DNA from: Naganishia liquefaciens
Taxonomy: Eukaryota > Basidiomycota > Tremellomycetes > Filobasidiales > Filobasidiaceae
Length of the DNA: 64,000 bases
NCBI GenBank assembly: GCA_013423385.1
Contig: BLZA01000019.1
Coordinates: 1,116,001 to 1,180,000, forward strand
Direction: 5' to 3'
Of this stretch, positions 36,350-47,464 are shown one piece after another. The notes under the pieces are model-generated. The model worked only from the letters and a program-made list of their open reading frames with translations. It was not told where the DNA came from and searched no databases. Position numbers and translations under genes: made by a program. Within the stretch, counting starts at the first letter, position 1, and each line of letters opens with the position of its first letter.

Positions 36350-37837
36350 GTATGAGCTTGAAAATGACCCAGTGAGACCCGTGGGGGATTCTGGTGAGAA
36401 ATTTTGCGTCATACTGGCTGCCGCTTTCCGTCATACTGGCTGTCGCTTTTCGTCATCTGAGCTGCTGCCTTTAGCTGTCCAATAATAGTGGGGGAGGTGA
36501 TCACGATACAGCCAAATTCCATGTCAGTCTTGTAACACCCCATCTAAAGTTGAAACCTGGAAGCACCCTTCTCCTCATCTCTGTAGCGTCATCCAGTACA
36601 TGACTGGTTCTCGCGTGGCATTTATTAGTCACTCGATAACCCGATACGCCTGCTCGGTGATTTTAGCGACGCCAGAAGGCTCGACCATGACTGGGTAAAT
36701 ATGCTGCAGAGAAGAAAGCCCCAATGTGCTCCTGAGTATCGAACTCTTCACCCTCACGGAGACATCCCTTCGGAACTGAGAATGTTTCATGTCCAATAAA
36801 CACGAGACATCTTCATGAAGGCATGACGCAGGTCGCCCTCCTATTCCTCCCCACAACTATGAGGCTGCTTAGATATTATCGATCATCCTTTTCGCTTCTC
36901 TTAATCATACGGAACGAACAAGATCATTCAGTTGACACTCCGTTTGAGACAGGATCACTTCCCAATTCGAACGATTCTAAGAGACCTCGACCAGCACTGT
37001 TTCCGGATTCACGATACCCGAAGGAATCAGCGTGTATTACACTGGCGAAGGGGGAGTCGAGATCATCTACCCTAGGGAATAAGACGATCAAACGGACTTC
37101 GTTGGAAAGCTCCTGACGAACTTTCCCTCAACCTGTGAATCCGCCGGGGCATTCTCCGAGTGTATCGACCGATGGGTCAGTTGGGGTTTCAAGAGCGATG
37201 ATTTTCAGACAGCTGAAGCCTCGCACGAAGCCGAGGACATTTGACTCGGCACTTCTCGAGCGACTGCTCGGACGATGCAGGGCGAGAAGATCGAGTACCG
37301 GTATGCTTGATATGCTTGATTTCAAGTTTGCTTGAAGAACATGTAAAATAGTTTTGCGAGAATTGGCGCCATGCGCAGCATCGTTTGTTCTCTTTGATGT
37401 ACCATTCATAGACCCTGTGCACGCTGGTGCGGTCGAGTTGCCCATTACACCGCTTGAGGATCGGCGAGACGAAAGCATCCAACGCTTTCTTGTCCAGGCG
37501 GCCGAGTCTCTGACTGAAACCAACCAAGCGGGGACATGAGCTGGATCGCAGAAATACATCAGAAAATCACTTGAGATTGTCTGACAATATGAGCCGTAGG
37601 GCTGACCGATTGGGCGCATATCCCCTGCACCGGCGACACCTGAGATCTGGGACTATCGCGCTACGGTTCCTCGGCTTGACAAAACGTGGCCTACCATGCG
37701 CTTTCAGTGATATTCCCATTTCAGGTGATGTCGTGCAGCTTCGGAATATCCGATGATCTGAAACCGATTCCAGTAATTGCATAGGTACTTGTGCATAGAG
37801 CCTCGAAAACAACCTGGAATATGTACGCGCTCTTGTA
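36350..37837. other. Gene-poor stretch with an unresolved minus-strand open frame
   Basis: Mostly unremarkable. On the minus strand at 37128-37619 a 163-codon open frame overlaps another frame that reads QRLGRLDKKALDAFVSP and VYEWYIKE, and a GTGATT to TTTCAG splice could join them. I could not build a convincing gene and recognise no family. Confidence 0.3.
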
Positions 37838-38724
37838 TCACTGCCCATATGCAGCCAAACGCACAGCCGACCACTCAGGTGGCTATCCAGACAAGCGGAT
37901 TAGCATCTACCGCCATGGCCCAACCCCCAAGAAGAACTCACTTCCCCTCTCGTTTCGAACTGCAACCAATCCCCTGTCCCAATCGGCACCAGTCCCATCT
38001 GCTTGCACTTCCAAACGCCTAGCGCCAGAACGAGCACTTGACAGCCAATGAAGGTGATTATCGGGAGAATGAGCGGTCCGATGGATGCTTTCGGCGCTGA
38101 GGGGTCTTGCGATTGTTGTGCGTCGGGAGAGGATTGCTTGAATGGCTCAAAAGCTGGTGTGGGATCAGCCGATCAGCGTCAAAGCAAAATGAACGAAAGT
38201 AGGAAGAAAGAACTCACTGGTCAAAACATTCCACGCGGCCTGCCACGGAGTCGTCAATAACGCCCAAACGATCCCCATTGAAAACAGCTGGATCCCCGAG
38301 CCGGACATATATAGCATGAACGCCTGCATCGGGAGGGACTTTGCCGGTCTGTCATGCATTGTCGGACAATTCTGATAGTTAGCACGTATTGTGAAGAAGG
38401 AAGTAGGGGAGAAAGACGTACGAGAGCGCAACTTCCCATGCCTTCTTCATCTTCAACTCGTTACTCCTATTCACGCTCGCCTGGACCATTGCTTTCTGGC
38501 TCTCAGCCGTGTCTCCTGCGCCTACGGCCTTCTTCCCTTTTCCCTAGCAAGGCCGAATACTCCGGAGATCAACTGAAGTCCGAGCGGTTGAGGATGTGTG
38601 CATACCTTGGCCGTGATGGGTTGCGCTGAGAGGGGTGCAAATCCCGGAGGATTCGGAAGGGAGAGGTTCCTGGCAAAATTTAGGGACAGTCATTAGACTT
38701 ATAGATTGGAGCTCACTTGGACAT
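37838..38724 (-). CDS. EMC4: ER membrane complex subunit 4
   Basis: Six exons: 38717-38724, 38606-38669, 38422-38543, 38218-38348, 37942-38153 and 37838-37882; 193 residues. EMC4 is a core subunit of the ER membrane protein insertase. The family blocks NLSLPNPPGFAPL, KKAWEVALSPAKSLPMQAFM and LYMSGSGIQLFSMGIVWAL appear only after splicing, and two hydrophobic segments follow (GPLILPIITFIGCQVLVLAL). The first coding exon holds just eight bases, ATGTCCAA. Confidence 0.93.
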
Positions 38725-39264
38725 GCTTGATCGACGTGGATCTCGAAGGTTTGAGAGAGAGAGAGACGATGAGAGGAAATGATGCGTATGTCGAAGAGCT
38801 TATCCAAGTCACCGTTGTGGTCGAGATTGCCGGCGCGGAAGCAAACGCGAAGCTATCAGCGAGCTGTCCAGCATGCTACATGGTTATCTGCCGTCCGCAA
38901 TTGCATTTCTTGTACTCTGTGGCGGACGTCCACTGGGTCTCTAGCTGAAAAGATGGGATGAGAAACTGATCCTCAAGCAGCAACAAGTGGATTCCTGCGG
39001 CGAGAAGCCTGTCTTGGACGTGGCAGCCATTGTGACGCGTCATCGTTGTCAGGATTCCGTTACTGGGACGAGAACGCCCTCTTGTTGTCGGCGCGATAAG
39101 CGTGGCAAATCCGATCTTGAGAGATCATCCTGTCTCTCCGTTTCTAGCCTTGGCTTTAAAGGTTATGCATATCGATCCGCGTGAGACAAGCTATACTGCT
39201 TCAGGCATACAACGGGTTATCCATCATTCCTACGCGTCCTGTCCTCAGCGAACAGCAAATTGGC
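38725..39264. other. Intergenic
   Basis: About 540 bases between two genes on the same strand. Nothing recognised. Confidence 0.5.
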
Positions 39265-39620
39265 TCATTCATTCAACTTGGCGGCAGCAGCCTGAAGCTA
39301 CAGGTTGAGCCCATCAGAGTCGCGTCTAGTGAGAGTCTAACAGGAGAAAAAACTCACCTCTTCCCGACTCTTCGGCTTCTCCAGTCCCCGCGCTTGCTCA
39401 TCGGTCAATACTTGAATTCCCGGTCCCGTGCTTGCCATTGCATTCGGATTACTGCCCACGAGCCCTGAAGAGCCTTGAGAGGGATCTTGACCGAGGTCAG
39501 CGGGGTTGTTGGTCTTTGCAGGATGAGGCTGGATGCTGAATTCTGGGTAAAGGACTAGGTTAGGGTTCTGCGTGACGCCAACTGACGGAAGAGCGTACGC
39601 TTGTCTTCTTCGTTGGACAT
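39265..39620 (-). CDS. Small conserved-looking protein, 83 residues
   Basis: Exons 39599-39620, 39358-39554 and 39265-39297, all phases consistent. It starts MSNEEDK, is polar and probably disordered, and ends TDEQARGLEKPKSREEL then a short Ala-rich helix and LNE. Without splicing the frame closes after 21 codons, and both introns have good GT-AG ends, which supports a real gene. I cannot assign a family. It lies upstream of EMC4 on the same strand. Confidence 0.55.
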
Positions 39621-40207
39621 GGTGACGGTTGTGGGATCAGATGAGAGGCGAGCAGAAACAAGAGTGACCGATGTGGCGGTATTGATGTGCACAGCCAGAC
39701 TGCTGCACCAAAGAGACAGACGACTCGCCATCCCCACAATTAGCTTCCGTGATGACCTCATCATCGCTCGGTGGTGTGTCACGTGCGCCCAGAAGGGATA
39801 GAGCATTCTGCCAGGGGCGATTGAGCAAGTTGTCTCTCTGCTGTCATCAGACGATACCGTTCTGGATGTTGTTGCGTGAGCATACATCAATCCTTGCCCG
39901 TGGCTCTCGCCGCATGACAGCACATACACATTTCTGGATTCAAGCTTTTGCCGCACAGTACAACAATTTACATTCAGATGATGCAGGCCGAGACTGATCA
40001 TCATGTGTTCACTTGTCTGCTTCTTTCCCACCGTACGATTCGACCATGACTCTCTGTGCGTTCAAGTTCGATCGAGGCGGATACAGTGGGACAGATGCGC
40101 ATCTCCCACACCTAATTGCTGTGTCAAGCCTAGACAGTTGCATGTTCTGCTCCGCTTGTGCTTAGGAGGGCAGAAGGGGACTCTTTGAGAAATTTGATGC
40201 TTGATAG
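39621..40207. other. Intergenic
   Basis: No gene or repeat recognised. Confidence 0.5.
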
Positions 40208-42682
40208 TTAGGCTAATCCGTGACACTTTCGCCACTGCTTCCTTCTGCGGCTAGTCTCGTTATGAACTCGATGCCGAATCTTGCCTTGTTCCGACTGTTT
40301 CGCATAATCGCCAAAGTGGACTTTAAAGTCTTTGAGAACGTGCTCTGTGATATGCCCCAGAAGTTGTTCTGTGAAGGCCAAAGAATCGCTATGCGATAGC
40401 TCTCCGGACCACGAGCAAAAGCACTCCTCCAGACCACTTTTCACGTCTACCTTCTGTCTATGCTCCAGAATGGGAGTGAGCTTGTCCCAGAATTTTGTCT
40501 TCTGCTCTGTGGCTTCTGAGGCTTCTCTTCCTCTGTATTCTAGGGAAATTTCCGACAAGGCGGCACGCAAGAATCCGAACCACAGGACAAGGCGACGAAG
40601 AATGAGGCGATAGTGGCAGCATTGACTGAGATCCAGCAGTACATAGTCGATGTTGTCTATGAATGTGGTCAATCTTTGCTGGAAGGATGCTGTAAGTGTC
40701 GCTAGTGGAAGGCAAGAAGATAGTTGCTGTATATCGACAGCGCACTTCCTGATCCCTTTCAAAGATCGTTGTGGCTGCTCGTATAAAGAATCGAGGCCAT
40801 AGACCAGCTGCCTGTCGCTGAAATTGATCTCTTTCTGCTTCTGAGATGTTTCCGACGCCGGACTGGAGCAGGACCTGAAGTGTGATGATCGTATTCCCAA
40901 ATCGGTTTCGTCGATCTGAGAAATCGCCCTATAGGTACATCTGCTGCTCAAATCCGTACTGTCTGGCCCGGTGATCCTGGAGCATTCTGACCTCGCAGTG
41001 TTATCAGAGATGTCAGCTCGCATGCTGTTTCGAGACCGGTTGTCCAAACCGGAGGCCAGTACAGCGGCAAACGATGGCAATACGTGTTCTTTCAGATGAG
41101 CCACTGTTCGCTCCATGAGTTGCGCGAGGTACCCTGTTTGGTCCTGCTGGAAAGGGATAACGGATCTCTCACAATGCAGACTGTAGCATAGCGTGTCAGA
41201 CAACATCCTCGAGCGGAACTTGCCAACAAGGGAGCAATACTTGTTTTCTAGGCTGACATATTGCGGGCCAAGAAGACCAATAGCTTTTTCTGCCATCGCA
41301 CGCTTGTAATACCATGCATTCACGATAAAAAGCCTCATCCATGAGTTCGCGTGGGACCACAAAGTCCTTTTCACGTTTTTTGCAACGCTTCTACTCATGG
41401 ACATCACCTGCTCGTCGAGTGCCGCAAATACTTCGAGGTGGCGAATGCCCTGTGCAAGTCCTTCACAACATCTTCGCAGCAGTTTCATATTTGCCGTGTA
41501 TGTCTCCAAGGTTTGCAACTGTGCGGAGCTCTGGTTCGCCAGCCATTCACAATCTAGTATCTCGGTTTGTGTATCGTCATTGACATCAGACCTTTCGTTT
41601 CCGCTGGACCTAGACTTGGAGGCTGTCACCGGCGCTGTAGGTCCCAACACTGAATCAATCCTCGTGTCAGCCCATAGCGCGTTGTACGGCAAAGGAGGTA
41701 GCCCGGATTGACAACTGGTTTGGTGGGCGGACCCATTTGTGGCGATCGAAAGCCGACCATTGGCATGGGAAAGCCATGGGTTTTGTGATTCATGATCTGT
41801 GGTGAACTTTCCCAGGGTGCCTATCAGTGACGTGTCCACAGGCGCTCTTTGAACTCCCGCCATAAAGTTTGACAGCTCTGATGTTATGTCGGGCGCTCCC
41901 CAAGAAATCTGCAACGACGATGGAACAGAGCTCTGGAAGGCGCCAACCGGCTTTGGAATGGTTTCGCACGGGAGAGCATTCGCCTCGTTCGCGCGATATA
42001 GCCGGGATGGCTTCTCATTCAGCTGCAAAGGCAAATTCTGTTCATACAGGTGGAAGAGGTCTTCATCGATGTTCGCAAACGATCGCGTAGTCTCAGAAGC
42101 ATGTTCTCGACCCCGAGGTGTACTGAAATTGACGGGGACCGATGGAAATACGGCTGTCTGCATCCCGATCATCGTATTGCAATCATAGCTTGACGCGGTA
42201 TCCTGTGAGAATGGCACGGTATGCATCATCCCGATACGTTGCCCAGGCGGTGGCTTTAGGACGAAAGCTTGGCCTAGCGACAATTCGGTCTGAACGTCTG
42301 GAAGAGGGGGCATATGGTAGCTGTTGTTGGTAGATTCGGAATTATGCTGCGCAAGCTGACTGAGGCTGTCAGTCAAAGTGTTTTGAGTCTGATTGGCAAG
42401 TGCAAAAGACAGAAGCGACTGTTCAGGATCCGCTCGCTGCAGATTCCATAATTCAGACGGGCCGGTTTCTCCTTCCCATTCAATGGAAAGATCATGTTCG
42501 CGGTGGGAGTTGCCAGAGGCGAACTCTGAATTTGTAACTCTCATTATATCCCGCACGGTCCACATGATCTTGTTAACCATCAACTGGCGATGAGTCTGTG
42601 CCTTTCCTTGATTTGGTCGAAGTGGGAAGCCTTTGATTCGACAAACTTTGCGTGTGAGTGGACGGTGACTAATCTTGGTCAT
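40208..42682 (-). CDS. Orphan 824-residue protein (intronless)
   Basis: One uninterrupted 824-codon frame from an ATG at 42682. The first 350 or so residues are Ser/Asn/Gln-rich and probably disordered. The rest looks helical, with blocks such as WSHANSWMRLFIVNAWYYKR and LILRRLVLWFGFLRAAL. No domain, signal peptide or clear membrane span is recognised. Chance is an unlikely source of so long a frame. It resembles the three-copy family in being long, intronless and domain-free, but I see no shared motif. Possibly a lineage-specific regulator; the function is unknown. Confidence 0.65.
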   Translation of the reverse strand: MTKISHRPLTRKVCRIKGFPLRPNQGKAQTHRQLMVNKIMWTVRDIMRVTNSEFASGNSHREHDLSIEWEGETGPSELWNLQRADPEQSLLSFALANQTQNTLTDSLSQLAQHNSESTNNSYHMPPLPDVQTELSLGQAFVLKPPPGQRIGMMHTVPFSQDTASSYDCNTMIGMQTAVFPSVPVNFSTPRGREHASETTRSFANIDEDLFHLYEQNLPLQLNEKPSRLYRANEANALPCETIPKPVGAFQSSVPSSLQISWGAPDITSELSNFMAGVQRAPVDTSLIGTLGKFTTDHESQNPWLSHANGRLSIATNGSAHQTSCQSGLPPLPYNALWADTRIDSVLGPTAPVTASKSRSSGNERSDVNDDTQTEILDCEWLANQSSAQLQTLETYTANMKLLRRCCEGLAQGIRHLEVFAALDEQVMSMSRSVAKNVKRTLWSHANSWMRLFIVNAWYYKRAMAEKAIGLLGPQYVSLENKYCSLVGKFRSRMLSDTLCYSLHCERSVIPFQQDQTGYLAQLMERTVAHLKEHVLPSFAAVLASGLDNRSRNSMRADISDNTARSECSRITGPDSTDLSSRCTYRAISQIDETDLGIRSSHFRSCSSPASETSQKQKEINFSDRQLVYGLDSLYEQPQRSLKGIRKCAVDIQQLSSCLPLATLTASFQQRLTTFIDNIDYVLLDLSQCCHYRLILRRLVLWFGFLRAALSEISLEYRGREASEATEQKTKFWDKLTPILEHRQKVDVKSGLEECFCSWSGELSHSDSLAFTEQLLGHITEHVLKDFKVHFGDYAKQSEQGKIRHRVHNETSRRRKQWRKCHGLA

Positions 42683-43227
42683 GCACGTTGGTCCCGGCGA
42701 TGTGTTTGCTCGTGCTTATATGCCTCTTGAGCGGTAGTCTTTGTTTCAGTGTGAAGAAGTTATTAATGGTGCTTATGTGGAGCAAGTTCCTCTTTGCTGT
42801 TACTGGTAGTACCTCGCGTTGCACTCCATTCACGAGAATCCCCTGTCGGCGTTGCCCAATACACTGACACCGGTTCCATGATCAGCAGGACGCCCTCGTC
42901 CTGTAGCGTTAAGAGCAGCGCCACAAGCGAGAATGAGATCGATCTGAAGAGGTAGCGTCATGTCGATGCTTTGCAGAATGACCTCCTTTCTCCTCGACGG
43001 GCCAAAGAAGGCACGAGGCAAGAGCCGAAAGAATCCGCCCGATGATTATTCTGTCGGGCGGGACCGCTTATGTACAACTCGGTTGAAGGACGCCCTGGGC
43101 GTGATAGGATATGTCGCTTCCTGCATTCGGCGTCGAGTCTATATCCCTCGTACTTTACGCCGATCCCCGCCACGTCTACCGTCATGCCCCCTGTCCGTCG
43201 CTGCTCGCTCCTTCGACCAGTCCACCT
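42683..43227. other. Intergenic
   Basis: Spacer between the uS14m stop and the start of the 824-residue gene. Nothing recognised. Confidence 0.5.
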
Positions 43228-45470
43228 CTACCAGCTCGATTTGCGGACGCCGTCCAATTCGCCGTTGAGTGCCTTTAATCGGAATTGATACTGCGGAAAG
43301 GAGGCAACGGGTGAGCGATTCGTATGTAGCGTAGTATGGCAATGCATGAAGCCAGGAATCGCCGCGCAGGGATAGGAGGTGATTCCATCGAGCGAGCGGC
43401 ACCTCGACGAGCCACGACGAGCTGTTGACTAGTATCGCAATCTTTGTCTTGAGCCCTTGCACCTTCTCGCCCGAGAACGTGCTTCAATTGGCACGAAGCG
43501 GCCTTCGTCATGCTTGTCAGCCGGCTAGCCGAGACTTCCCCTTCGGCGTACCCTGACGTCTGCTTTCCCGACGCCTGACGGGCGCATTCCGCTCCAGTGA
43601 GGTGACCCTTGACTCCCATTCTGGGTTGACGGAAAACGCCTCCTTTGAGCTCTGTCCGTGGCACACTTCGGAAACGGAGATTGCGCATGAAGCATTGCGC
43701 CTCGAGCCCTTCCGAGGAGCAGCGATCATTGTCGTTCACAACGCAATCGTCGCTTGCGCGAGTGCACTCGAGCAGAGCTGATTACACGACAGCCTGGCAT
43801 TTGGGGCCTTCCCTTCGGTGCTTGACGCGGTGGCAGCCTAATATTCAGCGCTTCGATAGCCTGTAGAGGTTTGTTCACTCCGCTGATGAAGAGATGAATC
43901 TTGTGCCGAAGACGTGATTCACGCCAACGTCGGACGGCAATAATCACCGGCCCTCATGCGGTGGCCCGATACGACGTTCCCGATGTCTGCGTCGATCAAG
44001 AAAATGAGGCTCCTCGTTGGCATCCAACCAGACTACTGGCGTCTGGCCGTGCGTGCATTCGCAGATGTCCTTTGCTACAGCGTGGCAACTATCGCCGAGG
44101 CCAATACTCGGGCATCGTGCGATCGTGTCGCGATTGCGACAATGGGATTCTTGCTGTCACTTCAGGAGACGACATGTTCCGGCCGTCAACAACCGCGCGC
44201 CTGTAGGACACTGCGTTCGACGGGAACTTGACGACCGCGCGGTCGGCGCGCTAGAAGGATTCTAGCGTCGGCGACTCCTACTTGCGCTGTGGCCAAGCGA
44301 GACACATATTCTCGGAGGTTCCGACGAGCTCCTTGGATCTGTGCCTGCGTTGCTGAATTCTGGTTTTCGCTCCACACCTCCTACGCTCGCTGAGGTTGAC
44401 ACCTCCTATCCTCGTTGATGATCGACGAGAGCGTTTTCTCGCTGTTGCACCCGACGAGGTGATATTCTCGCTTCGCTCTACAAAAGGCGTTTTCTCGCTT
44501 CGCGCGACGAAAGGAGTGTTCTCGCTGACGCTCGGTGAGAGAGGTATTCTCGCTTCGCTCGACGGGAAAGGCATTCTCGCTGACGCGCGATAGGAGACTC
44601 GCGCGCCCTACGGCGCGCTCGGATATGTTCGCCTGCGGCGCTGGTATTCTCGCTTCGCTCGAGGTATTCCCGGCCGTCCTACAACGGCCTCGGAAGAATC
44701 CTTGCCTGCGGCGCTGGTATTCTCGCTGACGCCCGATAGGAGTCTCGCGGTCCCTACAGCGCGCTCGGGAATCCTTTGCCTGTGGCGCTGGTGTTCTCGC
44801 TTCGCTCGAGGTATTCTCGGCCGTCTTGCGACGGCCTCGGAAGAATCCTTGCCTGCGGCGCTTGTATCCTCGCTTCGCTCGATAGGAGTCTCGCGCGTCC
44901 TACGGCGCGCTCGGATATGTTCGCCTGCGGCGCTGGTGTTCTCGCTTCGCTCGAGGTATTCCCGGCCGTCCTACGACGGCCTCGGAAGAATCCTTGCCTG
45001 CGGCGCTGGTATCCTCGCTTCGCTCGATAGGAGTCTCGCGCGCCCTACGGCGCGCTCGGGAATGTATCTGCCTGCGGCGCTGGTGTTCTCGCTCCCTTCG
45101 GTCGCTCGAGTCGCTTCGCTCCTCTTTGCCTGCGGCGCTGGTATTCTCGCTCCCTTCGGTCGCTCGAATCGCTTCGCTCGAGGGAATCCTCGCCTTTGTC
45201 GCTTCGCTCCTCGGCTCGGGGACTCACCCTGCACAACCCAAACTCGCTCATCACTCCCCTCCCCCTGCCCGTCTCTCCACACCGATTCTTCACCCTACCC
45301 GGCCTCGTCTCCCCCGCCATGTTATTCAACTGCAGCTGCGCCCTGTGCCGGACCACTTGCTCCAACGTCGTATTCCTCGCCACGTAGAGCAACGCCCTCC
45401 GTTGGATTTCCGCCTGGGCGACCGAGAGACGGAGACGTGCGTCCCGGAGAATTTGTGATTTGCCGGCCAT
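43228..45470 (-). CDS. MRP2: Mitochondrial small-subunit ribosomal protein uS14m
   Basis: Two exons, 45228-45470 and 43228-43290, 101 residues, the family's length. Exon 1 encodes RRALLYVARNTTLEQVVRH, TRPGRVKNRC and TGRGRGVMSEFGLCR; exon 2 adds YQFRLKALNGEL and the terminal KSSW. FGLCR followed by YQFR is the canonical uS14 join. The donor AGG|GTGAGT at 45227 and acceptor TTCCGCAG at 43291 are both phase 0. The intron is therefore 1,937 bases, against about 55 elsewhere, and contains the hairpin array at 44.4-45.2 kb. Unspliced, the frame would run into the repeat. It is divergent from twinfilin, with 280 bases between the starts. Confidence 0.9.
44400..45215. repeat. Alternating hairpin array inside the uS14m intron
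   Basis: GC-rich tandem array built on the near-palindrome CTCGCTTCGCTCGA. From 44.6 kb it is regular: seven units whose four-base loops start at 44608, 44679, 44754, 44826, 44900, 44971 and 45044, spaced 71-75 bases. Odd units have the stem GCGCGCC/GGCGCGC, even units GGCCGTC/GACGGCC; the loop is CTAC except one TTGC. Flanks (CCTGCGGCGCTGGT before, CTCGG after) are shared by both types. Before 44.6 kb and after 45.06 kb the array decays to shorter repeats of the 14-mer. Confidence 0.85.
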
Positions 45471-45750
45471 GGTGTGGTGGTGGTGGTGGTGTAGTTTGTG
45501 CTGCGGTCGAATCCAAGACGGGTATCGTTGGGGCCCGCTTGAAATCCCTCGCCTGAAATCCCGCGAGCGGGCCCTGGATGCCTCTGTGCCCTTTTCGATC
45601 GCGCGTTCCCTCTTCTCGGCGGCCGCGCGGAAGCAAATGAATGGCCCCGGTCGTCCGCGTCATTCATCCCGCCCATCAAGGCAGCCGGCCATCCCACCAC
45701 CCACCGTCGTCCCACTCCCATTCCCATTCGATTCCCATCCCATCCCAGCC

Positions 45751-47464
45751 ATGTCCTCGCAGTCCGGAATCTCGGTCCCACAGGACATCAAAGACGCCTT
45801 TGCTGCAGCCCTCGCAGACCCCGCGACGCGCGCCCTCGTCCTCACCATCCCCTCCACCACCGCCTACGCCCTCCATGCTGTCCTCCCGCGCGGTACCAAA
45901 CCCCATCCGACGGCACCTGCAGGATCCGCACAGCACGTCTCGGATATCGCTACTCTCCTCCCGGCGCTTCCGTCGTCCAATACGTGTGCGGCGTTCCTTC
46001 TCCGGACCGATGACGATCAGGACGAATGGATTCACATCAGTTATATCCCCGACGCGGCGCCCGTCCGCGCCAAGATGCTTCACGCGTCGTCCAAATCAAC
46101 CCTGCTTCAATCCCTCTCGACAATCCACCCAATCACCCAAACACTCTTCTTCACTTCGCCCGGAGACCTTACCCCAACAGGTTTCCGCGCCCACATGACG
46201 AGCCGGGATGCGCCCCCACCGCTGACAAAGTCTGAGGAAGCCCTGCAGGAGATCAAGCGCGGCGAACAACGTGAAGCACAGGAACGTCTCGAACGAATGT
46301 TTGGCGCGACGTCCATCAGTCCATCGTCGACGACCTCCAACGCTCCATCGCGGAAACCAACACTCCCACCGCCCGTCTTTGGCGCGCCTCAACCATTGCG
46401 TCAACGATCGACGGATTCACAGGCCTCGCCCGTTACTTCTCCCGGTGGGTTGGCACGTGGCGGGATCGGTGCCATGGGAGCGATTCTCGGTGGCGCGTCG
46501 GGGCTTGGCGCAGGAGCGGATAAGGGGGCGCTCAAATGGGGTGAGGGTGTGGAAGACGCGTTGAAGAAGCTTGCCAAGGGTGATTCCCAAGGGGCCATGG
46601 TCGTACTCGTATGTCTCTTCCTTTTCTTCTCCCCCTTCAGAAACAAAGAGCCCAACCCCGCCGCCCATAGTCTATCGATGCGAAATCGGAAACCATCATC
46701 CTTCATCCATCTCACACCTCGCTCACATGCCCACCCGGTGACGTCGCGTCCCGTCTCCCCGCCAAGGAACCAAGCTACGCATTCTACGCATGGCCTCAAC
46801 CGCGCGCGACCCTGATGGGATCATCTCAAGACACCGCAGCCGCTCCAACTAATTCCGAGGCGACCCCCGCCACGAACGAAGCGCGTCAAGATTCACTCGG
46901 CGTTCCCGCGGATCCGGCATCGATTGCGTTACCCGTCACCCCGACTGAACCGACGGCGTCTTCCCCCGTGCAATCCACCGCAGAGGAGCCGATCGCGAGC
47001 GTGACGTCTCCCACCTCGGATACTCCCTCCACCAGCGCGGGTACAGCTGCGCCTCGTATCCTATTCATCTACGCCTGCCCCTCCGCTAGTCCCGTACGAC
47101 ATCGAATGCTGTTCAGCACGTGCGTCCGAGGCCTCATTCGCGCCGCGGCCGACCGATGCGGAATCACCGTGACTAAAAAGGTAAATCCCCCTCACTCTGC
47201 TTCTTTATATTAAAAAAAAAAAAAACACTACTTACCCCATTCCACCCGCTTCGCTCACAGATCGAGACATCCGATACCACTGACCTGACGCCCACCCACC
47301 TCGAAGCGGAACTCGCCGAATCCTCAACACCATCGCTCGCGCCGCCACCGGTATCGTCCTCGTCGAACGGGTCCGGCGTGGATACCTCACCTAGTAATGG
47401 TGACGCGTGGAATGCTTTCGGGCCGAGGGTTGGCGGTAGGCCGAGGCCTGCGGGAAGGAGGTAG
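45751..47464 (+). CDS. TWF1: Twinfilin (actin-monomer binding, two ADF-H domains)
   Basis: Exons 45751-46608, 46671-47180 and 47261-47464; 523 residues against about 330-350 for most twinfilins. It binds ADP-actin monomers and caps filaments at cortical actin patches. The first ADF-H domain starts SGISVPQDIKDAFAAAL and contains WIHISYIPDAAPVRAKMLHA and LTKSEEALQEIKRGE. A Ser/Pro/Gly-rich linker follows, then a second ADF-H domain that reads ALKKLAKGDSQGAMVVLSID, YAFYAWPQ and ILFIYACPSASPVRHRMLFS. Between the last two blocks sits an insert of some 80 Thr/Ser/Pro/Ala residues. Intron 2 contains a run of at least 14 A. A disordered tail ends in GRR. Confidence 0.88.

Noticed and set aside
37128-37619. 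163-codon minus-strand gene
   Set aside because: No family motif, two competing frames and no decisive splice path; mentioned only as unresolved.
43275-43739. 154-codon minus-strand open frame
   Set aside because: It lies in the uS14m intron and overlaps its last exon in another frame; no recognisable motif.
44400-45215. CRISPR array
   Set aside because: Eukaryotic nuclear context, no unique spacers, and the units are two alternating hairpins rather than one direct repeat.
44702-45556. 284-codon plus-strand open frame with LPAALVFSL repeats
   Set aside because: It is the hairpin array read as protein and has no ATG near its start; the array lies inside the uS14m intron on the other strand.
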